64,000 nt of DNA from Archangium violaceum (GCF_016859125.1 NZ_CP069338.1:6697501-6761500); one strand, 5' to 3'; positions 8,580-17,738 are shown, counted from the first letter of the stretch. Made by a program: numbers and translations. The notes: generated by a model not told the origin, from the sequence alone.

Positions 8580-9889
8580 TTCCGCGTTATAGCCGCAAGG
8601 AAATGTCTTCCCTCTGGACCGACGTGGCCCGTCTGCGCCGCTGGCGCGACGTGGAACTGGCCGCGCTGGAGGGCATGGTGGAGCACGGCATCGCGCCGCG
8701 CGAGGCGCTTCAGGACTGCCTCTCCCGCGCCGGTGACTTCACCGAGGCCGATGCCGCCCGCATCGAGGAGATCGAGCGCACCACCAAGCACGACGTCATC
8801 GCGTTCCTCACCTTCATGGAGGAGCGCATCGGGCCGAGCGCGCGCTGGCTTCACCTGGGTATGACGTCCTCGGACGTGCTGGACACCTCGCTGGGCATGT
8901 CGCTGCGCGACGCGGCGGACCTCATCCTCCAGGGCGTGGGCCGTGCCATGGCCGCGGTGGAGAAGCGCGCCTTCGAGCACAAGCGCACCGTGATGATGGG
9001 CCGCAGCCACGGCATCCACGCCGAGCCCATCACCTTCGGGCACAAGCTGGCCATCTGGTACGACGAGCTGCGCCGCGCCGAGGCCCGCATCCTCCGCGCT
9101 CGCGAGGTCATCGCCGTGGGCAAGATCTCCGGCGCGGTGGGCACGTTCGCGCACCTGCCTCCCACGGTGGAGGTGTACGCCTGCAAGAAGCTGGGCCTTA
9201 CGCCCGCGCCAGCCTCCAGCCAGATCGTCCAGCGTGACCGGCATGCCGAGTTCTTCTCCGCGCTGGCGCTGCTGGGCGCGAGCATCGAGAAGTTCGCCGT
9301 GGAGATCCGCCACCTGCAGCGCACCGAGGTGCGCGAGGCCGAGGAGCCCTTCACCGCGGGCCAGAAGGGCTCGAGCGCGATGCCGCACAAGCGCAACCCC
9401 ATCCTCTCGGAGAACCTGACGGGCCTGGCGCGGCTGCTGCGCGGCTACGCGTTGAGCGCCCTGGAGGACGTGGCGCTCTGGCACGAGCGGGATATCTCCC
9501 ACTCGTCGGTGGAGCGGGTGATCGGTCCGGACGCCACCATCGTCGCCGACTTCATGCTCCACCGCTTCTCCGGGCTGATGGAGAACCTGCGCGTCTACCC
9601 CGAGCAGATGCAGAAGAACCTGGATCTGCTCGGCGGGGTGGTGAACTCGCAGCGCCTCCTGCTGGAGCTGGCTCGCAAGGGCATGGACCGCCAGGCCGCG
9701 TACGTCATCGTCCAGCGCAACGCCATGCGCATGTTCGAGCAGGGCGTGTCCTTCCGGAAGTCGCTGCTCGAGGACGCGGATCTTCTCGAGGTGATGACGC
9801 CCGCGGAGATCGAGGACTGCTTCTCGGCCGGCTACCACATCAAGCACGTGGACGACATCTTCCAGCGCGTGTTCGGCCGCAGCGAGTAG
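8576..9889 (+). CDS. purB: Adenylosuccinate lyase
   Basis: A 437-residue PurB that acts twice in purine synthesis (SAICAR to AICAR, adenylosuccinate to AMP). The N-terminus MIPRYSRKEMSSLWTD matches the Bacillus-type enzyme, which supports the GTG start at 8576 overlapping the previous stop. Catalytic segments are intact: HLGMTSSDVLDTS, GRSHGIHAEP, and the flexible loop GSSAMPHKRNP with the catalytic Ser. It is convergent with purC across a three-hairpin element. Confidence 0.96.
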   Translation: MIPRYSRKEMSSLWTDVARLRRWRDVELAALEGMVEHGIAPREALQDCLSRAGDFTEADAARIEEIERTTKHDVIAFLTFMEERIGPSARWLHLGMTSSDVLDTSLGMSLRDAADLILQGVGRAMAAVEKRAFEHKRTVMMGRSHGIHAEPITFGHKLAIWYDELRRAEARILRAREVIAVGKISGAVGTFAHLPPTVEVYACKKLGLTPAPASSQIVQRDRHAEFFSALALLGASIEKFAVEIRHLQRTEVREAEEPFTAGQKGSSAMPHKRNPILSENLTGLARLLRGYALSALEDVALWHERDISHSSVERVIGPDATIVADFMLHRFSGLMENLRVYPEQMQKNLDLLGGVVNSQRLLLELARKGMDRQAAYVIVQRNAMRMFEQGVSFRKSLLEDADLLEVMTPAEIEDCFSAGYHIKHVDDIFQRVFGRSE

Positions 9890-9933
9890 CCGGCTTGGGG
9901 GTGCACCGGGGGGAACCCGGGTTCACCTCGTAC

Positions 9934-10013
9934 CCTCACCCCGGCCCTCTCCCAGCGGGAGAGGGTCGAACCTGGTTCCTCTCCGTGCAACTTGGAGAGG
10001 GGGGCGGGTGAGG
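9934..10013. repeat. Three-hairpin REP-like element between purB and purC
   Basis: Outer arms CCTCACCC (9934-9941) and GGGTGAGG (10006-10013) enclose two inner hairpins: CCCTCTCCC/GGGAGAGGG (9945-9953 with 9957-9965) and CCTCTCC/GGAGAGG (9978-9984 with 9994-10000). The RNA or DNA could fold as a three-way junction. It shares its first half with 5251-5286 and probably works as a bidirectional terminator for the convergent pur genes. Confidence 0.65.
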
Positions 10014-10024
10014 AGCCTTTTCTC

Positions 10025-10981
10025 CTAGAGATAGCCGCGCGCCTTCAGGTTCTTCTCGATGCGCGCGTGCACGTCTCCCACTTCCAGCGCCAGCGGCGTG
10101 CCCGTGATCTGCTCGTAGGCCGCCAGGTACTTCTCCGCCAGCGACACGCGCACGTCGTCCGGAATCGCCGGCGGCGTGCCGTGGCCCTGGAAGCCCCGCT
10201 CGCGGATCAGCCACTGGCGGATGTTCTCCTTGTCCAGCATCCGCTGATCCTCGCCCTTCGCGAAGCGCGCCTCGTACTCGTCCGCCACCCAGTAGCGGCT
10301 CGAGTCCGGCGTGTGGATTTCATCGATCACGTACAGCTCGTCGCCCACCTTGCCGAACTCGTACTTCGTATCCACGAGGATCAGCCCGCGCGTGCGCGCC
10401 CACTTCTGGCCCTCGAGGAACAGCCCCCGGGCCGCCTCGGTGATGCGGGCCCAGTCGCGCGCGCTCGCCAGGTTCCTCGCCAGGATCTCCTTCTCGGAGA
10501 TGGGCTCGTCGTGCTTGCCGTACTGCTCCTTGGTGGACGGGGTGATGATGGGCGCGGGGAAGGCCTCGTCCTTGCGCATCCCGTCCGGGAAGGGCACCCC
10601 GTAGGCGGTGTGCGTCCCCTTCTGGTAGTCGCGCCACAGGCTGCCCGTCAGGTACCCGCGTACCACCACCTCCACCGCGAAGGGCTGGCAGGCTCGTGCC
10701 ACCGTCACGTTCGCGTCCGGTACGTCCAGCACGTGGTTGGGGACGATGTGCTTCGTGCGCTCGAACCAGAACGTCGTCAGCCGGTTGAGCACCTCGCCCT
10801 TGAAGGGGATGGTGGTCAGCACATGATCGAAGGCCGACAACCTGTCCGAGGTGACCAGGATGAGCCGGTCTCCCTGGCGGTAGGTGTCACGGACCTTCCC
10901 CTGGTAGTGCTGGCCCAGGGTCGGCAGGTTCACCTGCCGGAGCGTATGCGGAAGCTGCGCGTGGAGTGCGGAGGTGTTCAC
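10025..10981 (-). CDS. purC: Phosphoribosylaminoimidazole-succinocarboxamide synthase
   Basis: A 318-residue SAICAR synthetase of the longer, yeast-like type. It joins aspartate to CAIR using ATP. Motifs: GKVRDTYRQGDRLILVTSDR (ATP-binding start), VVRGYLTGSLWRDYQKG, ILVDTKYEFG and VIDEIHTPDSSRYW. The GTG at 10981 is taken as the start because homology begins at NTSALHAQLPHTLRQVNLP. Upstream frame continuation belongs to the opposite-strand shadow of the next gene. Confidence 0.94.
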   Translation of the reverse strand: MNTSALHAQLPHTLRQVNLPTLGQHYQGKVRDTYRQGDRLILVTSDRLSAFDHVLTTIPFKGEVLNRLTTFWFERTKHIVPNHVLDVPDANVTVARACQPFAVEVVVRGYLTGSLWRDYQKGTHTAYGVPFPDGMRKDEAFPAPIITPSTKEQYGKHDEPISEKEILARNLASARDWARITEAARGLFLEGQKWARTRGLILVDTKYEFGKVGDELYVIDEIHTPDSSRYWVADEYEARFAKGEDQRMLDKENIRQWLIRERGFQGHGTPPAIPDDVRVSLAEKYLAAYEQITGTPLALEVGDVHARIEKNLKARGYL

Positions 10982-11027
10982 GAGAGGCGCCTCGGGCCCC
11001 GATACGGGGCGTGAAGGAGGCGCGACT

Positions 11028-11618
11028 CTACTGGACCGCGCCCGGCAGGGAAGCGGGACCTTGGGCCGCCGCCATGTACAGGAACGCGGGATTGATGCGC
11101 AGCATGCCGTCCACGTATGCCACCGCGTACGGCGCGCCCGAGGCCCGGTCCACCTGCACGACTCCCGAGGGATTGATCTTCCAGTGGTCGAGCAGCGTCC
11201 GGGCCACCAGTTCGGCCGCCTCGCGCTCGGACAGGCCCTGCAGGCTCTCGCGGCGATCCTCCGGCCAGCGCTCACCCACCCGTCCGTCGAAGCTCAGCAG
11301 CAGCTGCGCTCCCGCGTCCGGGGACTGGAGCAGATCCGTGCGCGCCTCGACTCCCGGCGCCGCCACCAGCTCCCCGTTCTGTGTGATGGGGAACAGAACC
11401 GGCGCCTGCGCGGCCTGACCCGCCTCCGTTTCGGAGATGCGGGCCACCTCGCGGAACAGCTCCAGGCGTGTGGAAGGATTCTCGAACTCGAGCAGCTCGG
11501 GTGGACTGGTGAGTGCCTGTCTCGCGCCGGGAGACGCGCGCACGGGGGCACCCCCGACGCCACAACCGGTCAGGGTAACGAGAGAGAGGAGCAGGCCAGC
11601 GACCCAGCGACGCATCAT
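11028..11618 (-). CDS. Putative lipoprotein, unknown function
   Basis: A 196-residue protein with a signal sequence ending in the lipobox LTGC (Cys about residue 19), so it should be lipid-anchored. The mature part has no recognised domain; it contains a predicted structured region with YAVAYVDGMLRINPAFLYM near the C-terminus. It lies 46 bases upstream of purC in the same direction and diverges from the methyltransferase gene. No function is assigned. Confidence 0.7.
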   Translation of the reverse strand: MMRRWVAGLLLSLVTLTGCGVGGAPVRASPGARQALTSPPELLEFENPSTRLELFREVARISETEAGQAAQAPVLFPITQNGELVAAPGVEARTDLLQSPDAGAQLLLSFDGRVGERWPEDRRESLQGLSEREAAELVARTLLDHWKINPSGVVQVDRASGAPYAVAYVDGMLRINPAFLYMAAAQGPASLPGAVQ

Positions 11619-11666
11619 GGGGAATATACCGGGGCGGGTCTGACTCGGAAAGCTAAACTCGGAGGC

Positions 11667-12455
11667 ATGCTCACGGCCGGAAACATGACCGTCATCCTCC
11701 ACCAGACACGATCACCCGAGAACCTCGGCTCGGTGGCCCGGGTGATGGCCAATTTCGGCTTTTCGCGCCTCATCCTCTCAGATCCCAGGACGTACGCCTT
11801 CCGAGGCGCCGAGCGGCTGGCCGTCAAAGGGGACGCCGTGCTGGAGGCCATGGCCGTGGCCCAGAGCCTTCCCGAGGCCCTCAAGGATTGCGTGTACGCG
11901 GTTGGCACCACCTCTCGCACCCAGATCGAGGGGCGCACGGCCCTCACCCCGGAGGAGGCGGTGGCGCGGCTGGCCGAGCAGAGCCGGCGGGGGAGGGTGG
12001 CGCTGGTGCTCGGCGGTGAACAGCGGGGCCTGTCCAACGAGGAGCTGGCGTTCTGCACGGATCTGCTCGTCATCCCCACGAGCGAGGTGCAGCCGTCGAT
12101 GAACCTGGCGCAGGCGGCGGCGGTGCTGCTCTACCTGTGCTCGCGCGAGGGCCGGAAGCCCGCGGAGGAGGTGGCACCGCCGCTCGCGCCGGAGCAGCAG
12201 GGCGCGAGGATGGGGACGGTGCGCGCGCTGGGCGATCGGATGCGCCAGGTGATGCTGGAGGCGCAGTTCCTCAACCCGCAGGCACCGGATCATATCCTGC
12301 GTGAGTTGGAGCGGAGTCTGTTGCGTGCGGAGCTCACCCAGCGCGAGGCGGAGCTGTGGCTCACGGCCTTCAAGCACCTGGGACGAGCGATGGGCGGGAG
12401 CAAGGGCACTCCCGGGAAGGGAGCGCCCTCGCGAGGTACCGACCCGAACGGCTAG
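11667..12455 (+). CDS. TrmJ/TrmH-like RNA methyltransferase (SpoU family)
   Basis: A 262-residue SPOUT methyltransferase, using SAM to methylate a ribose 2'-OH in tRNA or rRNA. The trefoil-knot motifs are present: NLGSVARVMANFGFSRLIL (motif 1), LVLGGEQRGLSNEEL (motif 2) and IPTSEVQPSMNLAQAAAVLL (motif 3, with the SMNLxQA signature). A C-terminal helical region (RELERSLLRAELTQREAELW) resembles TrmJ. The ATG at 11667 is one base after GGAGG, which is very close; ATG 11685 is a possible alternative. Its stop overlaps the stop of the convergent next gene. Confidence 0.85.
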   Translation: MLTAGNMTVILHQTRSPENLGSVARVMANFGFSRLILSDPRTYAFRGAERLAVKGDAVLEAMAVAQSLPEALKDCVYAVGTTSRTQIEGRTALTPEEAVARLAEQSRRGRVALVLGGEQRGLSNEELAFCTDLLVIPTSEVQPSMNLAQAAAVLLYLCSREGRKPAEEVAPPLAPEQQGARMGTVRALGDRMRQVMLEAQFLNPQAPDHILRELERSLLRAELTQREAELWLTAFKHLGRAMGGSKGTPGKGAPSRGTDPNG

Positions 12456-12718
12456 GCCGCCTCGGCCTTCTTGTAGACCTCGCCGTAGTGCTTCTCGCAC
12501 AGGCCGGCCTTGGACGTCTTGGCGCGGCAGTCCGGCTTGGAGCAGGTGCGGTAACGGGAGTGCGGGAGCTCGCCCTGCCGCCACTTCTTGAAGTGGAAGA
12601 AGCAGTAGCTCTTGGCGCGGTAGGGACGCTTGCAGCCCTCGACGCTGCAGGCCTTCTTGCCACCGCCCTTGGCCACGCGCGGCCAGTGCTTGAGGGTCGT
12701 CTTCTGTGCTTCAGCCAT
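12452..12718 (-). CDS. Small basic Cys/His-rich protein, putative zinc binder
   Basis: An 88-residue Lys-rich protein with two similar metal-binding patterns: CSVEGC...CFFH (CxxxxC, eight residues, CxxH) and CSKPDC...CEKH (CxxxxC, nine residues, CxxH). This duplicated arrangement suggests two zinc knuckles and nucleic-acid binding, which is inference. It has a good ribosome site (AGGAG, 11 bases before ATG). Related small proteins are common in myxobacteria as conserved hypotheticals. Its stop codon shares bases with the stop of the facing methyltransferase gene. Confidence 0.8.
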   Translation of the reverse strand: MAEAQKTTLKHWPRVAKGGGKKACSVEGCKRPYRAKSYCFFHFKKWRQGELPHSRYRTCSKPDCRAKTSKAGLCEKHYGEVYKKAEAA

Positions 12719-12860
12719 GGAAATGCTCCTGTTGCGTAACGGTGCCTCGCGTCACCATGGGTGTGACCCGCGGGGCGTGCAAAGGCGCTGTCTGTAGCGC
12801 TGGCCGTACCGGAACGCAAGGAGGCAGGCGGGGATGCGGGCGCACCCCCCGTTTCCATTC

Positions 12861-14078
12861 TCAAGGAGAGGGGGCGCTCCTGCCGGGCGCCTGTCCGTCC
12901 GCCTCCCCTGGAAGGCCGCTGCCTCCCGTGGCGGGCTCTCCGTCCGGGTGGGCCGCCGGAGCGGGACCCGCCAGGGTGGGCGCGACGGGCTCCGTATCAC
13001 CGGGGATGTCCTCGAGCTTGACCTTCAGCTTCAGGGGCCGATCTCCGCGCCGGACGCGGAGCACCACGTTGCGGCCCACTCCCCGGGAAGCCACCTGCCA
13101 GCGCAGCTTGTGGGCACGATCCACCCGGGCGGAGTCCAGGCCCTCGATGACGTCCCCCACCTGCAGTCCGGCGCGCGAGGCGGGGCCGCCGTCCATCACC
13201 TCCGACACCACCACGCCCCTGGGGTTCGTCAGCCCATAGGCCTCGATGACGTCGGGGGAGCAGTCCTGCACGGACACTCCCATCCACCCGCGCCGCACGC
13301 GCCCGTACTTCCTCAGGTGCGGCAGCACCGCCTTGGCGATGTCCACCGGGATGGCGAAGCCGATGCCCTGGCCCGCCACGTTGACGGCGTTGGCGATGGC
13401 CACCACGTCCCCGTGCACGTCCAGCACCGGCCCGCCCGAGTTGCCCGGGTTGATGGAGGCGTCCACCTGCATGTAGTCGAAGTCGCCGTCGCGCCCGTTG
13501 GGCGTCACGTCCGTGCGGCCCTTGGCGCTCACCACGCCCGCCGTCACCGAGTGCGTCAATCCGAACGGATTGCCGATCACCACCACGAAGTCCCCCACCT
13601 CCACCCGCGAGGCCGAGGACAGCTTCAGCACGGGCAACTTCCGAGGGGCCTTGATCTTCAGCAGCGCGAAGTCCGTGCGCTCGTCCTCGCCCACCACCTC
13701 GGCGGGGTACTCCTCCGGGTAGCCGCGCTCGGAGAGCACGGAGATGGTGATGTCCTCCGCGCCCTCGATGACGTGGGCGCTGGTGAGGATGTAACCGTCC
13801 GGATGGATGATGAGGCCCGAGCCGATGCCCTTCTGGGCCTCGCCCTCCATGTCGGCGCCGGTGCTCGCCTGACGTGTGGTGATGGACACCACCGCGGGCA
13901 GGGACGCCTGGGCCACCTGACTGAGGGCGGAACGCTGCTCGCGCACGGAGCGCTGCGCCGCCTCCACCCACAGCCGGTCTGGCTGCTCTCCCCCATGCCG
14001 GGCGCCCCACGCCGGTGCGCCCAGTGTGCACAGCAGCGTTGCCAGCGAGACACTCCCCCACCACCGTCCACCGATCAT
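12861..14078 (-). CDS. HtrA/DegP-like periplasmic serine protease
   Basis: A 405-residue trypsin-like serine protease with a signal peptide (residues 1-25). The catalytic triad is visible: His in LTSAHVIEG, Asp in ERTDFALLK, and Ser in NPGNSGGPV. One PDZ domain follows (about 270-360, starting near GWMGVSVQDCSPDVIEAYGL, with GLQVGDVIEGLD). The C-terminus is Pro/Gly-rich. Role: envelope protein quality control. A single PDZ makes it closer to DegS/HtrA-like forms than to two-PDZ DegP. Confidence 0.92.
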   Translation of the reverse strand: MIGGRWWGSVSLATLLCTLGAPAWGARHGGEQPDRLWVEAAQRSVREQRSALSQVAQASLPAVVSITTRQASTGADMEGEAQKGIGSGLIIHPDGYILTSAHVIEGAEDITISVLSERGYPEEYPAEVVGEDERTDFALLKIKAPRKLPVLKLSSASRVEVGDFVVVIGNPFGLTHSVTAGVVSAKGRTDVTPNGRDGDFDYMQVDASINPGNSGGPVLDVHGDVVAIANAVNVAGQGIGFAIPVDIAKAVLPHLRKYGRVRRGWMGVSVQDCSPDVIEAYGLTNPRGVVVSEVMDGGPASRAGLQVGDVIEGLDSARVDRAHKLRWQVASRGVGRNVVLRVRRGDRPLKLKVKLEDIPGDTEPVAPTLAGPAPAAHPDGEPATGGSGLPGEADGQAPGRSAPSP

Positions 14079-14169
14079 CGTCCCGCGCCTCCCACCCAGC
14101 CCACCTCGGGAGAAACTAGGGAGGCGGAGTCCGGAGGGGAAGCGGGGCGATCGGCGAGGGTGGGGAAGG

Positions 14170-14502
14170 CTACTTCTTCTGGGCGATGATGCGGTCGATC
14201 TCCGCCCGATCCTCGTTGGTGATGCGCTCGCGCGGTGCCGGCGCCGCCGCCGCTGGCTTCGAGATCTGCTTCGAGGCCTTCTTCGTCGTCCGGTTGACGG
14301 CGTCCTTGGCGTCGTCGAGCGCGTCGCGCACGCCGTCCTTCACCCGGTCCACCTGGCGATCCACCTCGGATGGCTGCACGTGGCGCTTCCACTGCAGCTG
14401 CGCGTACTCCAGTGGCGTCCGCCCCTCGATGCTGCCGGTCGCCAGGAAGACCCCGAGTCCCACCGCGCAACCCGTCCACACCAGGAACTTCAGGAAGTCC
14501 AT
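14170..14502 (-). CDS. Small membrane-anchored protein, unknown
   Basis: A 110-residue protein with one N-terminal membrane helix (FLKFLVWTGCAVGLGVFL), followed by a charged helical region with Asp/Val/Lys repeats (VDRVKDGVRDALDDAKDAV) and a basic Ala/Pro stretch. The pattern resembles a membrane-tethered amphipathic helix. It sits behind the htrA gene in the same direction and diverges from the next gene. No function assigned. Confidence 0.65.
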   Translation of the reverse strand: MDFLKFLVWTGCAVGLGVFLATGSIEGRTPLEYAQLQWKRHVQPSEVDRQVDRVKDGVRDALDDAKDAVNRTTKKASKQISKPAAAAPAPRERITNEDRAEIDRIIAQKK

Positions 14503-14603
14503 TGTTCACATCCTCCTACCACCTCATACACCGAGGCAGGGGAGCTGGCCAGTTTCTGGTGGGGGGGTGGGTTGGTCGCTGACAGCGGGCGGGGCGCCCT
14601 CTA

Positions 14604-15686
14604 ATGTGCGCGGCCTTGCAGCCCGACGAGCTCTTCCAGGCCGCCCGGCAGAGGGCGGAGTCGATGTCCCTTCCGCGAGCGCAGGAGGCGCAGGAGCAGT
14701 TGCGCGCCCAGGCGCTGGCGCTGTTCGCCCGGATTCCGGAGCCGCCCGTGTACCACCGGGCGGAGGATCCGGCGCGCAAGGCGGCGGAGTCGCTGCTGCC
14801 GGAGCTGGAGAAGGTGCTGGCCCTGGGGCTGGCGGTGGAGCGGGACGCGGGGCGGTGGGAGGCCACGGAGCGCATCCTCGCGGCGCTGCGGGCGCATGGC
14901 GAGGCGCTGTGCCATACGGCGGACGGGCGGCTGGTGCGGGCGGAGGAGGCGTGGCGGCGGGCGCTGGAGCTGGAGCGCGCGGCGCATCCCACGCGGGCGC
15001 TCGGAACGAAGGAGACGGTGGCCCCGCCGGTGTATGATCGGACGTCGGGGGCCTCGCGGTACGACCCGAGGCAGGAATCAGTGGCGCAGGTGAAGCTCAT
15101 CTGCCCCAACACGGGCTGCAAGCGCATCAACGACTTCGGGTACGTGCCGGGGCCGGGGACGCGCCGCTACGTCTGTCCGGCCTGCAACACGCCCTTCCTG
15201 GCGTACTTCGGCGAGCTGCGCGGGCTGGAGATCGAGCACAGGAGCAGCTCCAAGCGCTTCTTCTTCACGGTGGACGAGGTGCGGGGCTCGGGCAGCTCGC
15301 GCATCGAGTTCGAGGAGGCGAGTGGCGAGGAGTTCCCGGTGGCACGAAGGGATCTGCTGGTCTTCCTGTACACCGAGGCGCGCGAGCTGAAGGCGGTGGT
15401 GAACCTGACGAACAACCGGCTGATGTGGATTTCGCCGGCCAGCTCGTGCTTCGTGGTGACGGCGGCGTTCGGAGAGGGCGCGCCGGAGCTGGTGGCGTTC
15501 CGGGAGTTCCGGGACGAGGTGCTGCGCCGCCACGGGTGGGGACGGGAATTCATCCGGGTCTACTATCGGTATGGGCCAGGGGTTGCGCGGTGGGTGGTGG
15601 AGAGGCCGGGGGTGAGGCGGGAAGTCCGGCGGGTGCTGAAGCAGGTGCACCGGGTGTTGAAGACGACGAGGAGCGGAAGCACGTGA
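14604..15686 (+). CDS. Zinc-ribbon protein, unknown function
   Basis: A 360-residue protein. Residues 1-150 are helical and charged. A zinc ribbon follows (about 165-195): CPNTGC, then CPACN, i.e. CxxxxC...CxxC. The remaining 160 residues look like a mixed alpha/beta domain (FFFTVDEVRGSGSSRIEF, KAVVNLTNNRLMWI), ending in a basic tail. The ATG is the first in frame. Its stop overlaps the GTG of the thioredoxin gene, so the two are co-translated. I do not recognise a named family. Confidence 0.7.
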   Translation: MCAALQPDELFQAARQRAESMSLPRAQEAQEQLRAQALALFARIPEPPVYHRAEDPARKAAESLLPELEKVLALGLAVERDAGRWEATERILAALRAHGEALCHTADGRLVRAEEAWRRALELERAAHPTRALGTKETVAPPVYDRTSGASRYDPRQESVAQVKLICPNTGCKRINDFGYVPGPGTRRYVCPACNTPFLAYFGELRGLEIEHRSSSKRFFFTVDEVRGSGSSRIEFEEASGEEFPVARRDLLVFLYTEARELKAVVNLTNNRLMWISPASSCFVVTAAFGEGAPELVAFREFRDEVLRRHGWGREFIRVYYRYGPGVARWVVERPGVRREVRRVLKQVHRVLKTTRSGST

Positions 15687-16291
15687 CGGAGCAGCGGAAC
15701 ACGGACGCCGGGCAGCAGTCGGGAGCGGGGCAGGAGGGCGCGGGGCAGCCGCCGGCGCGCCATGGGTGGAGCAAGGTGTTGCTGGTGGTGACGGGCCTGC
15801 TGGGTATGGCGGGCCTGGGGTACCTGGGCGTGCAGGAGGCGATGCGGCAGCGGCTGGCCTCGGACGGGATGGCGGCGCCCCCGGTGAAGATGGAGAAGTA
15901 CGAGGGGGGGACGCTGTCGCTGGCGGACCTCAAGGGCAAGGTGGTGATGCTGGACTTCTGGGCGACGTGGTGCCCGCCGTGCCAGGCGGAGATGCCCTCG
16001 CTCATCAAGCTGGCGAAGGAGTACGAGGGGAAGGGCCTGGTGTTCGTGGCGGCGAGCCGTGACGAGATGCCGGACGCGCCCCTGTTCGTGCAGGAGTTCG
16101 TGGTGAGCCGCATGCCGGAGCTGGGGCAGTACGTGGTGTACGCCCCGGACGAGGTGGCGGCGGTGTTCCAGGTGACGGCGCTGCCGACGCTCTACTTCCT
16201 GGACCGGGAGGGCCGGGTGGTGGACGCGCAGCGGGGCATGCTGACGGAGGACGCGCTGCGCCGGCGGATCGAGCGCGCCCTCGAGCTCTGA
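15683..16291 (+). CDS. TlpA/ResA-like membrane-anchored thioredoxin
   Basis: A 202-residue protein starting at GTG within the previous stop. Residues about 30-48 form an N-terminal membrane anchor (VLLVVTGLLGMAGLGYLGV), placing the redox domain in the periplasm. The thioredoxin domain has the active site FWATWCPPCQAEMPS (CPPC) and the cis-proline segment VTALPTLYFLDREG. Such proteins reduce apocytochrome or other envelope thiols. No cytochrome maturation gene is adjacent. Confidence 0.88.
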   Translation: MTEQRNTDAGQQSGAGQEGAGQPPARHGWSKVLLVVTGLLGMAGLGYLGVQEAMRQRLASDGMAAPPVKMEKYEGGTLSLADLKGKVVMLDFWATWCPPCQAEMPSLIKLAKEYEGKGLVFVAASRDEMPDAPLFVQEFVVSRMPELGQYVVYAPDEVAAVFQVTALPTLYFLDREGRVVDAQRGMLTEDALRRRIERALEL

Positions 16292-16298
16292 GGTGCGG

Positions 16299-17651
16299 TC
16301 AGAACAGGTGGCCGAAGTCCAGGTAGAAGCCCGTGGTGCCGTCACGAGGGCTGAGGCCGTAGTCGACGCGGAGGATGAAGTCGTTCTCCCAGGCGATGCG
16401 CAGCCCGCCACCGACGCCGTAGCGTGGATCGCCCCCATCCGCGAGGCGGAGGTCCGTCCAGGCCTGTCCCACGTCGAGGAAGGCGACGACGGTGAAGTCC
16501 AGGTGCTGCCGCCATGGGGACACCGAGAGGAACTTCCACCGCACCTCGCCGTTGGCCAGCGCCTTCGCCTGCCCCTGTAGCCGGTTCTTCAGGATGCCGC
16601 GTGCGGTGTACATGCCGCCGATGCCGCTCCAGCCCTCGAGCCACTCCACGCCGCCGAACGAGGTGAGCAGGAAGACAGGCACGTCTCCGCCCATCACATC
16701 GAGGAAGAGCCGGGCGGCCACCACGAGCCGCTCGCTGAACAGCGGTTGGTAGAAGCGAAGGTTGGCCGTCACCCCCCAGTAGCTGGAGGCACTTCCCGTC
16801 GGGGTGGCGGCTCCACGCAGCGCGAGCTCGTGGAACATGCCGCGCACTGGGGCAGGCTCGTTGTCGCGCGTGTCCAGCAGCAGGCTCGCCGATACCTCCG
16901 CCGTGCGGAAGGTGGTCGCCCCGTCCTCGCTCCCAGTCAGCCCCGAGATCAACCCCGCCCGGGCATCCTCCACCAGCCGCGAGTCCCTCGCCTGTCCCAG
17001 CTCTTCCGTTCCGTAACGCGTGCGCACCGAGGTGATGCGGAAGCGATAGCCCAGCGCCACCTGCCAGGGTCCGCTCAGCGGCCGGCGCGCGTTCAGCACC
17101 AGGCTCGGGAGGGTGCGCTGATCGAAGCTGTAGTAGCGCAGGCCTCGGAAGTCCGGGTTGCCCGGACAGGCATTCGGGTCCGACTTCAGCGCCTCGCGAT
17201 CCTCGCACCCGGCGAACGCCGGCTCATAAGCCGCGGTGCCTCCCAGCCCGAAGTAGGGCGAGAAGCGGTCGTTGAGCAGGCCCAGGTTGATGCCCAGGCG
17301 CCACTCCGATGAGAGGAAGCGGGGCGAATCCAGGATGAGGCGGTGCTGGGCCACCCCGTTCGTCGTCTGGAAGAACTGAGCCACCACGGAATGCCGGTAG
17401 GGCAGCTGGGTGCCATCGCCCGCGTCCACCAACATGAGCCGCGCGCCATAGCCGAAGCCCTCGTCGCTGTTGAAGCTGACCAGCGGAAGGCCCATCACGC
17501 GCCATCCCGTCCGAGGCGTTTCGGTGGGAGGTGGCGTCACTCCGGCCACGGGGGGCTCGATGGCCTCGTGTGGAGGCTCCTCGGCCCACGCCGGGGCCCA
17601 GGTCAGCACGGCGGTCAGCACCACTGCCCACGTCGTCCGGATCGGATACAT
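16299..17651 (-). CDS. Omp85/BamA-like outer-membrane barrel protein
   Basis: A 450-residue protein with a signal peptide (1-23). The rest is rich in alternating hydrophobic strands with Tyr/Phe/Trp ends, and finishes with GTTGFYLDFGHLF, a terminal strand ending in Phe typical of outer-membrane barrels. Its start (LPLVSFNSDEGFGYGARLML) and repeated strands resemble the surface-antigen (D15/Omp85) barrel without POTRA domains. Role in secretion or lipid export is not determinable. Convergent with the thioredoxin gene. Confidence 0.75.
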   Translation of the reverse strand: MYPIRTTWAVVLTAVLTWAPAWAEEPPHEAIEPPVAGVTPPPTETPRTGWRVMGLPLVSFNSDEGFGYGARLMLVDAGDGTQLPYRHSVVAQFFQTTNGVAQHRLILDSPRFLSSEWRLGINLGLLNDRFSPYFGLGGTAAYEPAFAGCEDREALKSDPNACPGNPDFRGLRYYSFDQRTLPSLVLNARRPLSGPWQVALGYRFRITSVRTRYGTEELGQARDSRLVEDARAGLISGLTGSEDGATTFRTAEVSASLLLDTRDNEPAPVRGMFHELALRGAATPTGSASSYWGVTANLRFYQPLFSERLVVAARLFLDVMGGDVPVFLLTSFGGVEWLEGWSGIGGMYTARGILKNRLQGQAKALANGEVRWKFLSVSPWRQHLDFTVVAFLDVGQAWTDLRLADGGDPRYGVGGGLRIAWENDFILRVDYGLSPRDGTTGFYLDFGHLF

Positions 17652-17738
17652 GAACGTCTCCAGGTGCTTCGGGGCCGCGGCTTCAGGCCACGGCCAGTCC
17701 GTGCGAGGTTCCCTCCGCGTACCGCGGGAGGCGTCCCC

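Noticed and set aside
10974-11660. Upstream extension of the TrmJ-like frame
   Set aside because: The extension is antisense to a lipoprotein with a clear lipobox; methyltransferase homology begins at about 11667-11700.
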